NCBI GenBank assembly: GCA_029262235.1
Contig: JAJCZU010000002.1
Location: 1,054,001-1,118,000 of the forward strand
Direction of reading: 5' to 3'
DNA: 64,000 nt
Origin: Candidatus Eiseniibacteriota bacterium
GTDB taxonomy: Bacteria > Orphanbacterota > Orphanbacteria > Orphanbacterales > Orphanbacteraceae
Shown here: in pieces, positions 29,416-38,099 of the stretch
How the letters are laid out: each line of letters begins with the position of its first letter
How positions within the stretch are numbered: position 1 is the first letter of the stretch
Notes under the pieces: model-generated
The model's database searches: none
Told to the model about the DNA's origin: nothing
Seen by the model: only the letters and a program-made list of their open reading frames with translations
Made by a program: the position numbers and the translations under genes

Positions 29416-30229
29416 TCCGACCAATCTCATGACCGCCCTTTTGATCGCGGCGCTTTCGCTCGGCTTCACCGACCCCGTGCACGATCAGAGTGCCAGGGGT
29501 GTGAAGCTTTACTCCGAGGGCGACTACGCCGGCGCGCTCGACGCGTTCGATCGCGCACTCGAGCAGCAGCCCGACTCTCCGCTTCTCTATTTCGATCGTG
29601 CGGCATCGCTCTACCAGGCGGGCATGTTCGAAGAGTCGGCGGCATCGTACGCCGTGGCCGCATCGGATCCCGCGCTTGCCGCGCCCGCACTCTACGGCGC
29701 GGGGAACGCTCTCGCGAAGGCAGGCGATCTCGAAAAGGCTCTCGAAGCTTACAGGCAGTCGCTGACGCTCGCCCCCGCGGACGAGGACGTGAAGCACAAT
29801 TACGAGCGCGTGCAGCAGATGCTCGAAGAGCAACAGCAGCAGCAGGAAGAAGAACAGCAGGACGGCGATTCGGACGAGAACCAGGAACAGCAGGATCAGG
29901 AACAGCAGCAGGACGGGGAGCAGGAGAACGCTCCGCCCGACTCCTCCGGATCGAACGAGGAACAGCAGGACCAGGGCGAAGAGGGTGAGCAGGAAGAAGA
30001 GCAACCGCAGGACCAGGAACAGGACGGCGAGGGCCAGGAAGAGCAGCAGCCCGAACAGCCGCAGGATCAGGAACCGCAGCCCGGCCAGGTGCCGCCCTCG
30101 ATCGACGGGATGTCGAAAGAAGACGCCGAACGTATTCTCGAAGCGCTTGCAGAAGAAGAAGAGGCGGAGCGAAACGCCTCTCTCGAAAAGCGAAAGGCCC
30201 GGCAGAAATCGACCGGGAAGGACTGGTAG
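29402..30229 (+). CDS. batC: BatC-like TPR protein with Gln/Glu-rich tail
   Basis: From GTG 29402, preceded by AAGGAGG at 29383-29389, the product is 275 residues and overlaps batB by 14 bases; ATG 29429 is an alternative. After a hydrophobic N-terminus (LMTALLIAALSLGF) come TPR repeats (ARGVKLYSEGDYAGALDAFD, then ALYGAGNALAKAGDLEKALE). A long low-complexity region of Gln, Glu and Asp (EEQQQQQEEEQQDG and similar) occupies about residues 140-235. A short charged C-terminus follows. TPR plus acidic tail is typical of BatC, which probably scaffolds the Bat complex in the periplasm. Confidence 0.85.
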   Translation: MSHRNPTNLMTALLIAALSLGFTDPVHDQSARGVKLYSEGDYAGALDAFDRALEQQPDSPLLYFDRAASLYQAGMFEESAASYAVAASDPALAAPALYGAGNALAKAGDLEKALEAYRQSLTLAPADEDVKHNYERVQQMLEEQQQQQEEEQQDGDSDENQEQQDQEQQQDGEQENAPPDSSGSNEEQQDQGEEGEQEEEQPQDQEQDGEGQEEQQPEQPQDQEPQPGQVPPSIDGMSKEDAERILEALAEEEEAERNASLEKRKARQKSTGKDW

Positions 30230-30231
30230 CG

Positions 30232-32031
30232 TTGCGCACGAACCTGACATTTATGACACTTTTCGCATGCGCGATCGCCGTCATGCTTTTCGCGACGCCG
30301 CACGCCGAAGCGCTCGGAGTGCGGGCGAACGTCGACCGGGACAAAGTAGGCCTCGACGACCGCGTGAACCTGACCGTGAGCATCGAAGGGCAGGGGAACG
30401 AGAGTGTGCAGGTGGACCTCGGCAATACCGAAGGCTTTCGCGTCTACTCCGCGGGCAGCTCCCAGAGCGTTTCGATCGTGAACGGCAGGATGACTTCCAG
30501 CCTCCAGTACAACTACATCCTGACGCCGCGGAACAAGGGGAGCTTCCGGATCGGGCCCGTCACCGTCAAACAGAAGGGAAAGGAAGCGGCCACTTCGCGC
30601 ATCGCGATCGAAGTGGTGGAGGGGAAGGCACCGCCGGCCGGCAGCCAGCGCTCCGGAACCTCCGGTGCGAAAGCGAGCGAAGTCTTCATACGAACGAAGG
30701 TCGATAAACACGAAGCCTATGTCGGGGAACAGATCACGCTCACATTTCAGCTGTTCAGCCGGATCCGCTTCTGGTCCGACCCCGAATACGATCCACCGTC
30801 GACGATCGGCTTCTGGAAGGAAGACCTTCCGCCGCAGAACAGCTACTACACGGACATCAAAGGCGACCGGTACCGCGTCACCGAAATCAAAACCGCTCTC
30901 TTTCCGACCAGCGCCGGCGCCCTCGGTATCGGGCCCGCGAAGCTGACCTACGAACCGGATGCGTTCCGCTCGGGCGACCCGTTCGATATCTTCAACCGGG
31001 CGCGCGGCGCGCGCAACCGCTCCGGCAAACAGACGATGCACTCCGACTCGCTCACTGTGCAGGTGATGCCGCTGCCGCAGGAAGGACGACCGCCCAGCTT
31101 TACGGGCACGGTCGGCAAGTTTCAGTTCGAGGCATCGGTCGACAAAAAAGAGGTCAAAGCGAACGAACCCGTCACATTGAAAGTAAAGATCTGGGGAGAC
31201 GGGAACGTGGCAACGGCGACGATTCCGGATCTTGCCCTGTCAGAAAGTTTCAAAGTGTACGATTCGGGATCGAACACGAGCACGACGAAGCAGAACTACA
31301 GACTGCGCGGACAGAAAGAGTACACGCGCGTGATCGTGCCCCGCTTCGGGGGAGAGTACGAACTGCCCGCGATCTCGTTCTCGTATTTCGATCCCGAAAA
31401 GAAAGAGTACGTGACGCACGCGAGCAGCGCGTTTCCCCTGGTCGTCGAAGGGCCGCGCAACAACCCGGAACTCGCGCAGAACGAAGTGGAGCGCATGGAG
31501 GAAGACCTGCGCTTTCTGAAAGAGCCGACCGCGATCGACTGGCGTCGAAGCGACGACGGCGTTCCGGCCTGGATGCTCGTAACGGCGAACGCAGCGCCGC
31601 TCCTGCTTCTCGGAAGCGTTTTCTTCGCGCGGGTTCGCCGGGAACGCAGCGGACGGGATCCGGTGCGCGCCCGCGCCAGAAAAGCCGATGCCTCGGCGCG
31701 ACGCGCCCTTGCCGGTGCGCAGAGGATTCGCGAGTCGGCCGATGACCGGGAGTTTGCGGGCACGCTTTCCCAGGCCCTCTTTCACTATCTCCGGGACAAG
31801 ATGAACCTCCCCGTTTCCGGCATGACGAAGCGCATTCTGCTCGCTGAGCTCGAGTCCCGCAGCCTCGCGCCCGAAACGATCGCCTCCCTCGCGACCTGGA
31901 TCGACCACTGTGATCGCGCGCGTTTCGCGGGCGAGAAGCTGAGCCAGGACGACCGGCGCCGGCTCCTCGACGAGGCGGAAGAGCTGATCGTGACGATCGG
32001 ACGCAGCCTGCATCGCAAGGGGACATCATGA
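30232..32031 (+). CDS. batD: BatD-like protein
   Basis: The 599-residue protein has a signal peptide (TLFACAIAVMLFATPHAEA) and three or so BatD Ig-like repeats, opening with VRANVDRDKVGLDDRVNLTV, VFIRTKVDKHEAYVGEQITL and FEASVDKKEVKANEPVTL. A transmembrane helix near residue 450 (MLVTANAAPLLLLGSVFF) precedes a cytoplasmic helical region. TTG 30232 is the first start after the upstream stop; ATG 30253 is possible. It is coupled to the last gene of the run by a 4-base overlap. Confidence 0.9.
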   Translation: MRTNLTFMTLFACAIAVMLFATPHAEALGVRANVDRDKVGLDDRVNLTVSIEGQGNESVQVDLGNTEGFRVYSAGSSQSVSIVNGRMTSSLQYNYILTPRNKGSFRIGPVTVKQKGKEAATSRIAIEVVEGKAPPAGSQRSGTSGAKASEVFIRTKVDKHEAYVGEQITLTFQLFSRIRFWSDPEYDPPSTIGFWKEDLPPQNSYYTDIKGDRYRVTEIKTALFPTSAGALGIGPAKLTYEPDAFRSGDPFDIFNRARGARNRSGKQTMHSDSLTVQVMPLPQEGRPPSFTGTVGKFQFEASVDKKEVKANEPVTLKVKIWGDGNVATATIPDLALSESFKVYDSGSNTSTTKQNYRLRGQKEYTRVIVPRFGGEYELPAISFSYFDPEKKEYVTHASSAFPLVVEGPRNNPELAQNEVERMEEDLRFLKEPTAIDWRRSDDGVPAWMLVTANAAPLLLLGSVFFARVRRERSGRDPVRARARKADASARRALAGAQRIRESADDREFAGTLSQALFHYLRDKMNLPVSGMTKRILLAELESRSLAPETIASLATWIDHCDRARFAGEKLSQDDRRRLLDEAEELIVTIGRSLHRKGTS

Positions 32032-32783
32032 TCCCGTTTCGCTGGATGGCCCTGATCCTGATCGCACTCCCGGTGCCTTCTCTTGCCACGCCCCAGGCCG
32101 ATTCGCTCTTCGCCGCGGGCAATCGCGCCTATCAGGAGGGGCGATTCGAAGACGCTGTCTCCTCTTATGAAGCCATTCGGGAGGCTGGTCTCGGCTCGGG
32201 CGCTCTCTATTACAATCTCGGGAATGCCTATTTCCGTACGGAGTCGTATGGACTCGCCGCGGCGAACTACGAGCGCGCGAAGCGCCTGCTGCCCCGGGAT
32301 CCCGATCTGAAGGAGAACATGCGCCTGCTGGGGGAGCGGACACTGGACGGCGCGCTGGCCGCGCAGCGGATCCCGCCGTGGCAGCTTTTCGTAATGGTGA
32401 GTCGTCAACTCACAGGGAGGGAATGGCTGCTCCTTGCCGAGGTTCTCTACGCGATTACTCTCGCCGGTCTCGCGCTCGCTCTCACCCGGACGCGCTGGGC
32501 CAGGAGGTTTCGCGGAACGACGATGGCGTGCGGGGCGCTTACTGTGCTCGTGGTTGCTTTCCTGACTGTTGCCTGGTACGAGCAGAACCGGATCGAGCGC
32601 GGGGCCGTGATCGCAACGGAAATCGCGGGTCGAAGCGGTCCGGGGAGCCAGTTCACCCAGGAGTTTCTCGTGCACGAAGGGACCATGCTGCGGGTTCACA
32701 GGGAGCGGGGCGCCTGGCTGCTCTGCAGCCTTTCCGCCGAGCTCCGAGGGTGGCTCCCGCAATCCGCCGTGGAACGTCTCTGA
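32028..32783 (+). CDS. batE: BatE-like TPR and SH3-type membrane protein
   Basis: The 251-residue protein has a signal peptide (WMALILIALPVPSLA) and TPR repeats (LFAAGNRAYQEGRFEDAVSS, LYYNLGNAYFRTESYGLAAA). Two membrane helices follow (LLLAEVLYAITLAGLALAL, then TMACGALTVLVVAFLTVAW), and then a bacterial SH3-like tail (AGRSGPGSQFTQEFLVHEGT, VERL end). This is the BatE layout and it closes the operon; no clear terminator hairpin is visible after it. Confidence 0.87.
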   Translation: MIPFRWMALILIALPVPSLATPQADSLFAAGNRAYQEGRFEDAVSSYEAIREAGLGSGALYYNLGNAYFRTESYGLAAANYERAKRLLPRDPDLKENMRLLGERTLDGALAAQRIPPWQLFVMVSRQLTGREWLLLAEVLYAITLAGLALALTRTRWARRFRGTTMACGALTVLVVAFLTVAWYEQNRIERGAVIATEIAGRSGPGSQFTQEFLVHEGTMLRVHRERGAWLLCSLSAELRGWLPQSAVERL

Positions 32784-33099
32784 CGCGCTCTGGAGTGGTT
32801 CCTGCGTACCCTCCCGAGGCGTGAACATCGTGCACACCCCAACTTCCGCATTTCAAACGACCTGGGTACCGCGGTCCAAACACCGTGAACCTTGTATACG
32901 ATTCATGCGTGTTCCGTTTCGCCCGCTCCCCTTGAGAAGCTTCGTGTAAACTTACTTTAATTCTCTGCTATTCCATCACTTACATCTTTTTATCCCCGTT
33001 TCCACCCGATCTGGCACACAACGTGCAGTTATTGCTGGCAAATGACACCGAAGCGGGGCCAGGCACCCCGTTTCGATCCCCAACACCTGGAGGACCCCT
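32784..33099. other. 316-base intergenic region with regulatory signals
   Basis: No gene is evident. The region is less GC-rich than its surroundings between about 32930 and 33000. It holds a sigma-70-like candidate (TTGAGA at 32932-32937, 18-base spacer, TTTAAT at 32956-32961) and a much better sigma-54 promoter at 33011-33027. GGTACC and CCGCGG palindromes adjoin each other near 32866-32875, which could be part of an activator site. A GGGGCCAGGCACCCCG stem lies in the leader near 33056-33070. Confidence 0.6.
33011..33027 (+). promoter_or_regulatory. Sigma-54 (-24/-12) promoter
   Basis: CTGGCAC followed by ACAAC and GTGCA places GG (33013-33014) and GC (33025-33026) exactly 10 bases apart. 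Against the consensus YTGGCACG-N4-TTGCW, the -24 element is exact apart from its last base and the -12 element has one mismatch (GTGCA). It lies 73 bases upstream of the sigma-70-family ATG. Confidence 0.7.
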
Positions 33100-34149
33100 A
33101 TGCCAGGAACGACAGCAAGAGATTCGCTTTGGTATCACTGGATCACGGACCCTTCAAATCCCTGGGAGGAGAGGGAGGAAGGAAGCCTGAGTGTAACCTG
33201 GGAATCCGAGTTGTCGCCGGTGCCTGACGATCAGCCGTCCACGCGAAAGCGCGGACGGGAGGGGGGTAATACGGTGAGAACGAGAACTGGCAAAACGGGA
33301 AACGCAAGGGGACTGGGGCAGGACTCCGTCGGCATCTATCTTCGCGACATAAGGCGGTATCCGCTTCTGGATCGCGAGTCGGAAGCGAAGATGGCCTGGC
33401 GCGTCAAGAGCGGGGACGAAGAAGCGCGCGCGGAACTCATTTCGCGGAATCTGCGCCTCGTCATCAACATCGCGAAACGATATCAGGGCATGGGGCTTTC
33501 GCTCGAGGACCTGATCGAAGAGGGGAACATCGGCCTGATCAAAGCCGTGGAGCGCTTCGAGGTGGAGCGCGGACTCCGCTTCAGCACGTACGGATCGAAA
33601 TGGATCCGGCAGGCGATCACGCGCGCCCTCGTCAACAAGAGCCGCACGGTGAGGATCCCGGCGAACGTGCTCGTGCTCATCAAACAGTATCTGACGATCC
33701 AGCGCGAGATGCTGCAGCAGCTCGGCAGGAAACCGGCTCCGGAAGAGTTGCGCGAAAAGATGGGCCTCAAGAAGCGTCGCTTCCTCGAGATCGCCCGCCT
33801 GGCAAAGGGCGTTCTTTCGCTCGACCACCCGATGGACGAAACCGTGAACGCTCACGTTCTCTATGACGTCGTTCCGGATCTTGCGGCTTCCGATCCGCAC
33901 GACAAGGCGATGTCCGGACTTCGCAGAGATCTGATCGAGAAGATGCTCTGCTCGCTGCCGGAGCGCGACGCCGAGATTCTGTCGATTCGTTACGGGCTGC
34001 GGACGGGTGAGGGCAAGTCACTCGAGCAGACCGGTCGCATCATGGGAGTTACGAGAGAGCGGATCCGGCAGCTCGAAGCACGGGCTTTCAAAAGGCTGCG
34101 CGCGTTTCTCGCGGAACACTGGATCACGGAAGAGCCGGCCGTCGCCTGA
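33100..34149 (+). CDS. RNA polymerase sigma factor, sigma-70 family (RpoD/RpoS-like group)
   Basis: The 349-residue protein has about 65 non-conserved N-terminal residues and then regions 1.2 ([19 protein letters not shown]), 2 ([51 protein letters not shown]), 3 and 4 ([20 protein letters not shown]). It lacks the long region 1.1/non-conserved insert of a housekeeping RpoD, so it is more like a group 2 alternative factor. ATG 33100 follows CTGGAGGA. It has its own terminator and sits behind a sigma-54 promoter, implying that sigma-54 controls its synthesis. Confidence 0.93.
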   Translation: MPGTTARDSLWYHWITDPSNPWEEREEGSLSVTWESELSPVPDDQPSTRKRGREGGNTVRTRTGKTGNARGLGQDSVGIYLRDIRRYPLLDRESEAKMAWRVKSGDEEARAELISRNLRLVINIAKRYQGMGLSLEDLIEEGNIGLIKAVERFEVERGLRFSTYGSKWIRQAITRALVNKSRTVRIPANVLVLIKQYLTIQREMLQQLGRKPAPEELREKMGLKKRRFLEIARLAKGVLSLDHPMDETVNAHVLYDVVPDLAASDPHDKAMSGLRRDLIEKMLCSLPERDAEILSIRYGLRTGEGKSLEQTGRIMGVTRERIRQLEARAFKRLRAFLAEHWITEEPAVA

Positions 34150-34185
34150 GACCGCCTCTGATCCTCGTAATACTTTGACTACAGG

Positions 34186-34229
34186 AAAACCCCCTGACGA
34201 CCGATCTTCGGTCAAAGGGGGTTTTCTTT
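34186..34229 (+). terminator. Rho-independent terminator of the sigma gene
   Basis: AAAACCCCC pairs with GGGGGTTTT, and an inner stem GACCGA/TCGGTC closes a TCT loop. A T-rich run follows (TTTTCTTTGCTCTTTTT). This is the strongest terminator in the window. Confidence 0.92.
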
Positions 34230-34476
34230 GCTCTTTTTGGGAATTCTTATCGCCTATCTGCTGTTCGCTGTCGCCGTGGGCAAGCTGCTGGCCTACGCGG
34301 CGTACCAGGACGAGGTCTGGACCGATCTCCGTGAGAACGTCATGCGCCCTGTTCCGGTGGCCGCTCCCCCGGTCCGACACGCGACCACACCCGGCGAGAT
34401 CACGAATCACGCGCCCGTGGCAGAATCGGGCCGGCCCGGAAACGCCCGACGCGAGCGGGAAAAGCGCCCGGTCTGA
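34228..34476 (+). CDS. Possible small membrane protein (82 aa)
   Basis: An open frame with TTG start at 34228 encodes a hydrophobic helix (FLGILIAYLLFAVAVGKLLA) followed by a polar, Pro/Arg-rich tail. The start lies inside the terminator T-tract, and the terminator's 3' arm (AAAGGGGG) would be the only ribosome-binding site. No promoter is visible between terminator and frame, and I recognise no family. It may be read-through coding or an accident of GC-rich sequence. Confidence 0.3.
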   Translation: MLFLGILIAYLLFAVAVGKLLAYAAYQDEVWTDLRENVMRPVPVAAPPVRHATTPGEITNHAPVAESGRPGNARREREKRPV

Positions 34477-34542
34477 TCGGCTGACGCTCCGCCCGCCCGG
34501 GCAGAGCGCATGCTCCGATTCGATCCCCGCGCCCATTCCGTT

Positions 34543-34548
34543 TACAAT
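34543..34548 (+). promoter_or_regulatory. -10 element immediately before the glycosyltransferase start
   Basis: TACAAT at 34543-34548 is a good -10; a weak TTCGAT lies 18 bases upstream. The ATG at 34557 is only 8 bases past the -10 and has no ribosome-binding site, so the mRNA may be leaderless. Confidence 0.4.
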
Positions 34549-34556
34549 GCGAACCC

Positions 34557-35729
34557 ATGTCCTCGATTCTCTTCATCGAACCGTTCTTCGGCGGATCGCA
34601 CCGCGCGTTCGCGGAAGGGTATGCCCGTCACAGCAGGCACCGCATCAGTATGCTGACGCTGCCGGGCCGGAACTGGAAGTGGCGCATGCGCGGCGGGGCG
34701 GCGGCCCTGGCGGAATCGGCCCGAAGCAGGATCGCGCGCCCGGGCGGTGACCCCGCCATCGCGGCGCCGGATGCACTCTTCGTCACTTCACTCGTAAACC
34801 TTGCGGAGCTTCGCGGACTCGGTCCGGCATCCTGGCGCAATGCGCCCGCGATCCTCTACTTTCACGAGAACCAGCTTACCTATCCGATCCGGGGTGACAA
34901 TCGGCGCGATCTGCACTTCGCGATGACCCACGCCGTCAGCATTCTCGCGGCGGACCGTGTCGCCTTCAACAGCCGGTATCACAAACAGGAGTTCCTGAAC
35001 GCGCTCCCGGGCTTTCTGCAGGCGCTTCCCGACACGAAGCCCCGTGACATTCTGGCGCGGGTCGAAAACGGGCTCGTCCTGCACCCCGGCATCGACGCGT
35101 GGGATGTTCCGGCACCCGGGGGGAGAAGCGACCCGAAGTCAGAAGGGCAGGGGAAAGGCACGGCAGCAGGCGAGAGCGCAGAGAGCCCGGACCGGACGCT
35201 TCTCTGGAATCATCGATGGGAGTACGACAAGGGGCCCGATCGCCTGCTCACCGTCGTGCGCGCGCTCCGTTCGCAGGGCGCCCGGTTTCGGCTCATCGTC
35301 ACCGGCGCCGGGCATGATGAACGCGCGGACGTTTTTTCGGAGCTGCCCGACGCGGCCGGACCGCATCTGGCGCACATCGGCTACGTCGCGGGCAGGGAGG
35401 AGTACGCCGGTCTTCTTCACGCAAGCGATATCGTGGTCAGCACAGCGCGGCACGAGTTCTTCGGGATCTCGTGTCTCGAGGCCGTGTGCGCCGGCGCGTT
35501 TCCGCTGCTTCCGCAGGCACTTTCCTATCCGGAGTTGATCGAACCGACCCGTTTTCCTGAATGCTACTATCGCGACACGGATGATCTGATCGAACGTTTG
35601 AAGCATCATCTTTCGAGAGCAGGCGCGCCGCCGGACGGCCTGCGCGATTCGATCCTGCATCACGTCTGGCCTGAGCCGGCTCGCCTCATGGATGACGCGG
35701 TGGATGCTCTGATTGCCCGCCGGGAATGA
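34557..35729 (+). CDS. tRNA-queuosine alpha-mannosyltransferase-like (DUF3524/GTDC1-type) glycosyltransferase
   Basis: The 390-residue protein has an N-terminal DUF3524-type domain: IEPFFGGSHRAFAEGYARH, LPGRNWKWRMRGGA, LYFHENQLTYPI and ADRVAFNSRYHKQEFL. A GT4-like C-terminal half follows with LLWNHRWEYDKGPDRLL, TGAGHDER and FGISCLEAVCAGAFPLLP. The animal member (GTDC1/QTMAN) mannosylates queuosine in the anticodon of tRNA-Asp. A Gly/Ser/Lys-rich linker of about 30 residues, near residues 184-214, separates the halves. No queuosine-synthesis gene is in the window, so the substrate is inferred from family only. Confidence 0.8.
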   Translation: MSSILFIEPFFGGSHRAFAEGYARHSRHRISMLTLPGRNWKWRMRGGAAALAESARSRIARPGGDPAIAAPDALFVTSLVNLAELRGLGPASWRNAPAILYFHENQLTYPIRGDNRRDLHFAMTHAVSILAADRVAFNSRYHKQEFLNALPGFLQALPDTKPRDILARVENGLVLHPGIDAWDVPAPGGRSDPKSEGQGKGTAAGESAESPDRTLLWNHRWEYDKGPDRLLTVVRALRSQGARFRLIVTGAGHDERADVFSELPDAAGPHLAHIGYVAGREEYAGLLHASDIVVSTARHEFFGISCLEAVCAGAFPLLPQALSYPELIEPTRFPECYYRDTDDLIERLKHHLSRAGAPPDGLRDSILHHVWPEPARLMDDAVDALIARRE

Positions 35730-35761
35730 CTCGCCCTACGGGGGAGCCGTCGTTCGAATAC

Positions 35762-35814
35762 AAAAAAACGGTGCACGGCCTCTCGCCGGAATGGCGGGAA
35801 TCCATGCACCGTTT
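35762..35814 (-). terminator. Terminator of the minus-strand ECF operon
   Basis: AAACGGTGCA (35766-35775) pairs perfectly with TGCACCGTTT (35805-35814) and an inner CGGC/GCCG stem is present. Read on the minus strand, the hairpin ends in a run of seven T. It may also slow transcription from the glycosyltransferase gene. Confidence 0.8.
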
Positions 35815-35847
35815 CGTGATCGACGTTTGCGCCCGGCGCCGTTCCGT

Positions 35848-36465
35848 CTAGTCGGCCCGCTCTTCGACCACGACCCGTTTGATCAGTTCCGGCTCGGTCA
35901 GTGAGCCCTGGTTGTACTGTCGCAGGTCCGTGCTCTTCACGGTGAGCAGCAGCGAGACGACAGGGTCCGGTGTGACTTCCCACGTTTCCCCCCAGGGAAA
36001 CGCCGCGATCGAAATCGCCTCGCCGTCCTTCAGGAACGAAAGCGTACCGCCGTAATCCACGAGAGCCTGACGCAACTCATCGATCACCTGATCGAAGAGT
36101 ACCCGGCGATGCGAATTCGCCTGGGCCCGTTCCGAATCACTCATATCGAACAGCTCCCGCCAGGTCTCGACGAGGCCTTCCATGTCTTCAAGATCTTCCA
36201 GAATCTTTCCGTGCGACTTTTCGACGAATGAGAATTCGAGCGTGAAGAGGGCACCGTATCCCGGAAGATAGACACCAACCGTGTTGACACCCGAAGACAC
36301 GAGCGCGAACTTGCTGTCGATCAGCATCGTGTCGAAGATTTTCTCGACAACCGCCATCTTGCGCAGCACGCGGCTGTTCATTTCGTCGTCCGCCCGGGCC
36401 GGCGCCGCGAGCAAACCAGACAAGAGCATTGCCCCGCCCGCTATCGTGAGAATCATGCGTTTCAT
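35848..36465 (-). CDS. Secreted protein of unknown function in an ECF sigma operon
   Basis: The 205-residue protein has a clear signal peptide (MILTIAGGAMLLSGLLAAPARADD) with an A-R-A cleavage site. The mature part is mixed helix/strand and acidic, including SSGVNTVGVYLPGYGALFTL and LFDQVIDELRQALVDYGGTL. It overlaps the anti-sigma gene by 4 bases, so it is co-translated and likely exported as part of the same response. I recognise no family. Confidence 0.75.
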   Translation of the reverse strand: MKRMILTIAGGAMLLSGLLAAPARADDEMNSRVLRKMAVVEKIFDTMLIDSKFALVSSGVNTVGVYLPGYGALFTLEFSFVEKSHGKILEDLEDMEGLVETWRELFDMSDSERAQANSHRRVLFDQVIDELRQALVDYGGTLSFLKDGEAISIAAFPWGETWEVTPDPVVSLLLTVKSTDLRQYNQGSLTEPELIKRVVVEERAD

Positions 36466-37211
36466 CTACCCGAATCCTCCTTCGTCCCACCCCTTGCGCC
36501 GATCTCCCGGATCAGGGTCTGTGCACTTCTTTCCACCTGCCCGACGCGCTGGTTCATCACGCCCAGATCCGCCTCGTGCTGCAGTTCGAAACCCTGCGCG
36601 TAGTCTTCGAACGCCGTCGCCCAGCGCGCCATCTGACGATCCTCGCTGTCGCGAACCAGCGTCGCGAGAAAGCGAATCAGTTCTTCCTGCGACTGCACGA
36701 ATTCATCCTTCGAAATATACGAACTCATGGGCGAGCTTACGGGCTGCACGAGCGACACACCCTGCGCCCCGAACGGCGACTCGGCTCCGGATGACGTCAT
36801 GACCGGCGCCCGGTCTTCCGCGGTACGGCCGAATCGCAATGTCACGCCGTCGCTGTCACGCGACACCTCCGTCTGCGTCAGCAGGAGCAGCACGGCGGCC
36901 GCGGCGACCGACCAGCCGGCCCATCGCGACCAGAGCGCCCGACGGGGACGGGGCGCCCGCTTCGGACGTCGACCCGCGGCAGGCAACCCGGCGTCAAGCG
37001 TTCTTCCGGCAACGACATGGCGCACGGGCGCCTCGGCGTCTTCCCACCGGCGCAGCACGCCGACGGTGCTCTGCAGATTCTTCCATTCCTCGCCCCATTT
37101 CGCGTCCGCGGCGATCCGTCTCGCGACCGCCTCGTTCTCCTCAGGGGAGAGTTCTCCGTATAGATAAGCGATCAGCTGTTCTTCCCGCTCGTTCGTTTCC
37201 CGGGATGACAT
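36462..37211 (-). CDS. Membrane-bound anti-sigma factor-like protein
   Basis: The 249-residue protein begins with a helical segment typical of anti-sigma domains (EREEQLIAYLYGELSPEENE), but without the Cys/His zinc motif of ZAS proteins. One transmembrane helix (WAGWSVAAAAVLLLLTQ) lies near residue 105, and the extracytoplasmic part contains a likely coiled coil (QSQEELIRFLATLVRDSEDR). It sits 5 bases after the ECF sigma gene. It should hold that sigma factor inactive until an envelope signal is sensed. Confidence 0.8.
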   Translation of the reverse strand: MSSRETNEREEQLIAYLYGELSPEENEAVARRIAADAKWGEEWKNLQSTVGVLRRWEDAEAPVRHVVAGRTLDAGLPAAGRRPKRAPRPRRALWSRWAGWSVAAAAVLLLLTQTEVSRDSDGVTLRFGRTAEDRAPVMTSSGAESPFGAQGVSLVQPVSSPMSSYISKDEFVQSQEELIRFLATLVRDSEDRQMARWATAFEDYAQGFELQHEADLGVMNQRVGQVERSAQTLIREIGARGGTKEDSGR

Positions 37212-37216
37212 GCTCT

Positions 37217-37822
37217 CTAACTCCCTTCTTCCAGACGAAGTCTTCTGAGGACCCGCCCCAGGTTCTTCAGTCCGTGAAAAATCCTCGACCGCACCGTACC
37301 AACCGGCAGATCGAACATTTCCGCAATCTCTCGACTGCTGTAGCCGTGATACTCCCGCATGACGACCGCCGTCCTCTGTTCTTCGGACAGGGTCTGCAGG
37401 GCACTGCTCAAGATCTCACCCAGCTCCCGCTGATAGACCGCCCGATCGGGGCGGGGGGCATGCTGAAACCGATCGATCCGTTCGTCGAGCAGCGACTCCG
37501 CGCCCTTCGCCACGAGATCGTCGGTAGAGATCATCGTGCGATTCTTGCGCGTCCGGAGGCGGTCACGAACAACATTGTGCGCGATGCGAAACGCCCACGA
37601 CGGAAAGGCGGCCGGTTCGCGAAGCTGACCCAGACGCCCGTAGACGCGGATCACCGTCTCCTGCACCAGGTCGCGAGCCTCATCTTCCTGACCGACCATG
37701 CGGTACACGAAGTTATAGAGACCTTTCTCCCATCGCCCAATGAGCTCGTTGAAGGCGCCGTCGTCCCCATCGAGCACCTGGCCGACCAGAATTTCGTCAG
37801 TCGGGCCCATCTTCTGCTGCAA
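37217..37822 (-). CDS. ECF-family RNA polymerase sigma factor
   Basis: The 201-residue protein has sigma region 2 (LYNFVYRMVGQEDEARDLVQ, FPSWAFRIAHNVVRDRLR) and region 4 (LSEEQRTAVVMREYHGYSSR, VGTVRSRIFHGLKNL), separated by an acidic linker, as in ECF factors. The TTG start at 37822 has GGAGG 5 bases upstream; ATG 37810 would drop four residues. It heads the three-gene minus-strand operon, which ends at the terminator at 35762-35814. Confidence 0.92.
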   Translation of the reverse strand: MQQKMGPTDEILVGQVLDGDDGAFNELIGRWEKGLYNFVYRMVGQEDEARDLVQETVIRVYGRLGQLREPAAFPSWAFRIAHNVVRDRLRTRKNRTMISTDDLVAKGAESLLDERIDRFQHAPRPDRAVYQRELGEILSSALQTLSEEQRTAVVMREYHGYSSREIAEMFDLPVGTVRSRIFHGLKNLGRVLRRLRLEEGS

Positions 37823-38028
37823 CCTCTCCTCCCAAGAGCTTGCTCAACCTTCTGGTAAGAGGACGAGCTGCGTTTGTGAATCGCTTAAAGTCTTTGAAAA
37901 AATACACCCTTGCAGGTAGGCTAGATCGGCTTGAAAGGCGTGTCAAGGGATGGACGAGAGGGGGGCTGCCGCGCGTAACCGCTTACCCCGCCTATGGTTT
38001 GCGCCGAACCGCTCGAATCCTTATTTTC

Positions 38029-38058
38029 TTGACAGAAATCGGCCCCCTGTGGGATCTT
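38029..38058 (+). promoter_or_regulatory. Sigma-70-type promoter of rplC
   Basis: A perfect TTGACA at 38029-38034 is followed after 18 bases by GATCTT (38053-38058), a weak -10. It lies 40 bases before the ATG in the divergent gap with the ECF operon. The 277-base gap holds no other clear signal. Confidence 0.5.
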
Positions 38059-38099
38059 GGGGAACTTGGAATGAATTCACTTCACGGAGGATAGAGATC

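Noticed and set aside
29800-30110. Repetitive CAG/GAA-rich tract resembling a short repeat array
   Set aside because: The units are codons for Gln and Glu in the BatC tail with no spacers or constant repeats, so it is not CRISPR or an intergenic repeat.
34228-34476. Small membrane-protein frame after the sigma-gene terminator as a firm gene
   Set aside because: Its TTG start lies in the terminator tail and there is no promoter, so I list it only at low confidence.
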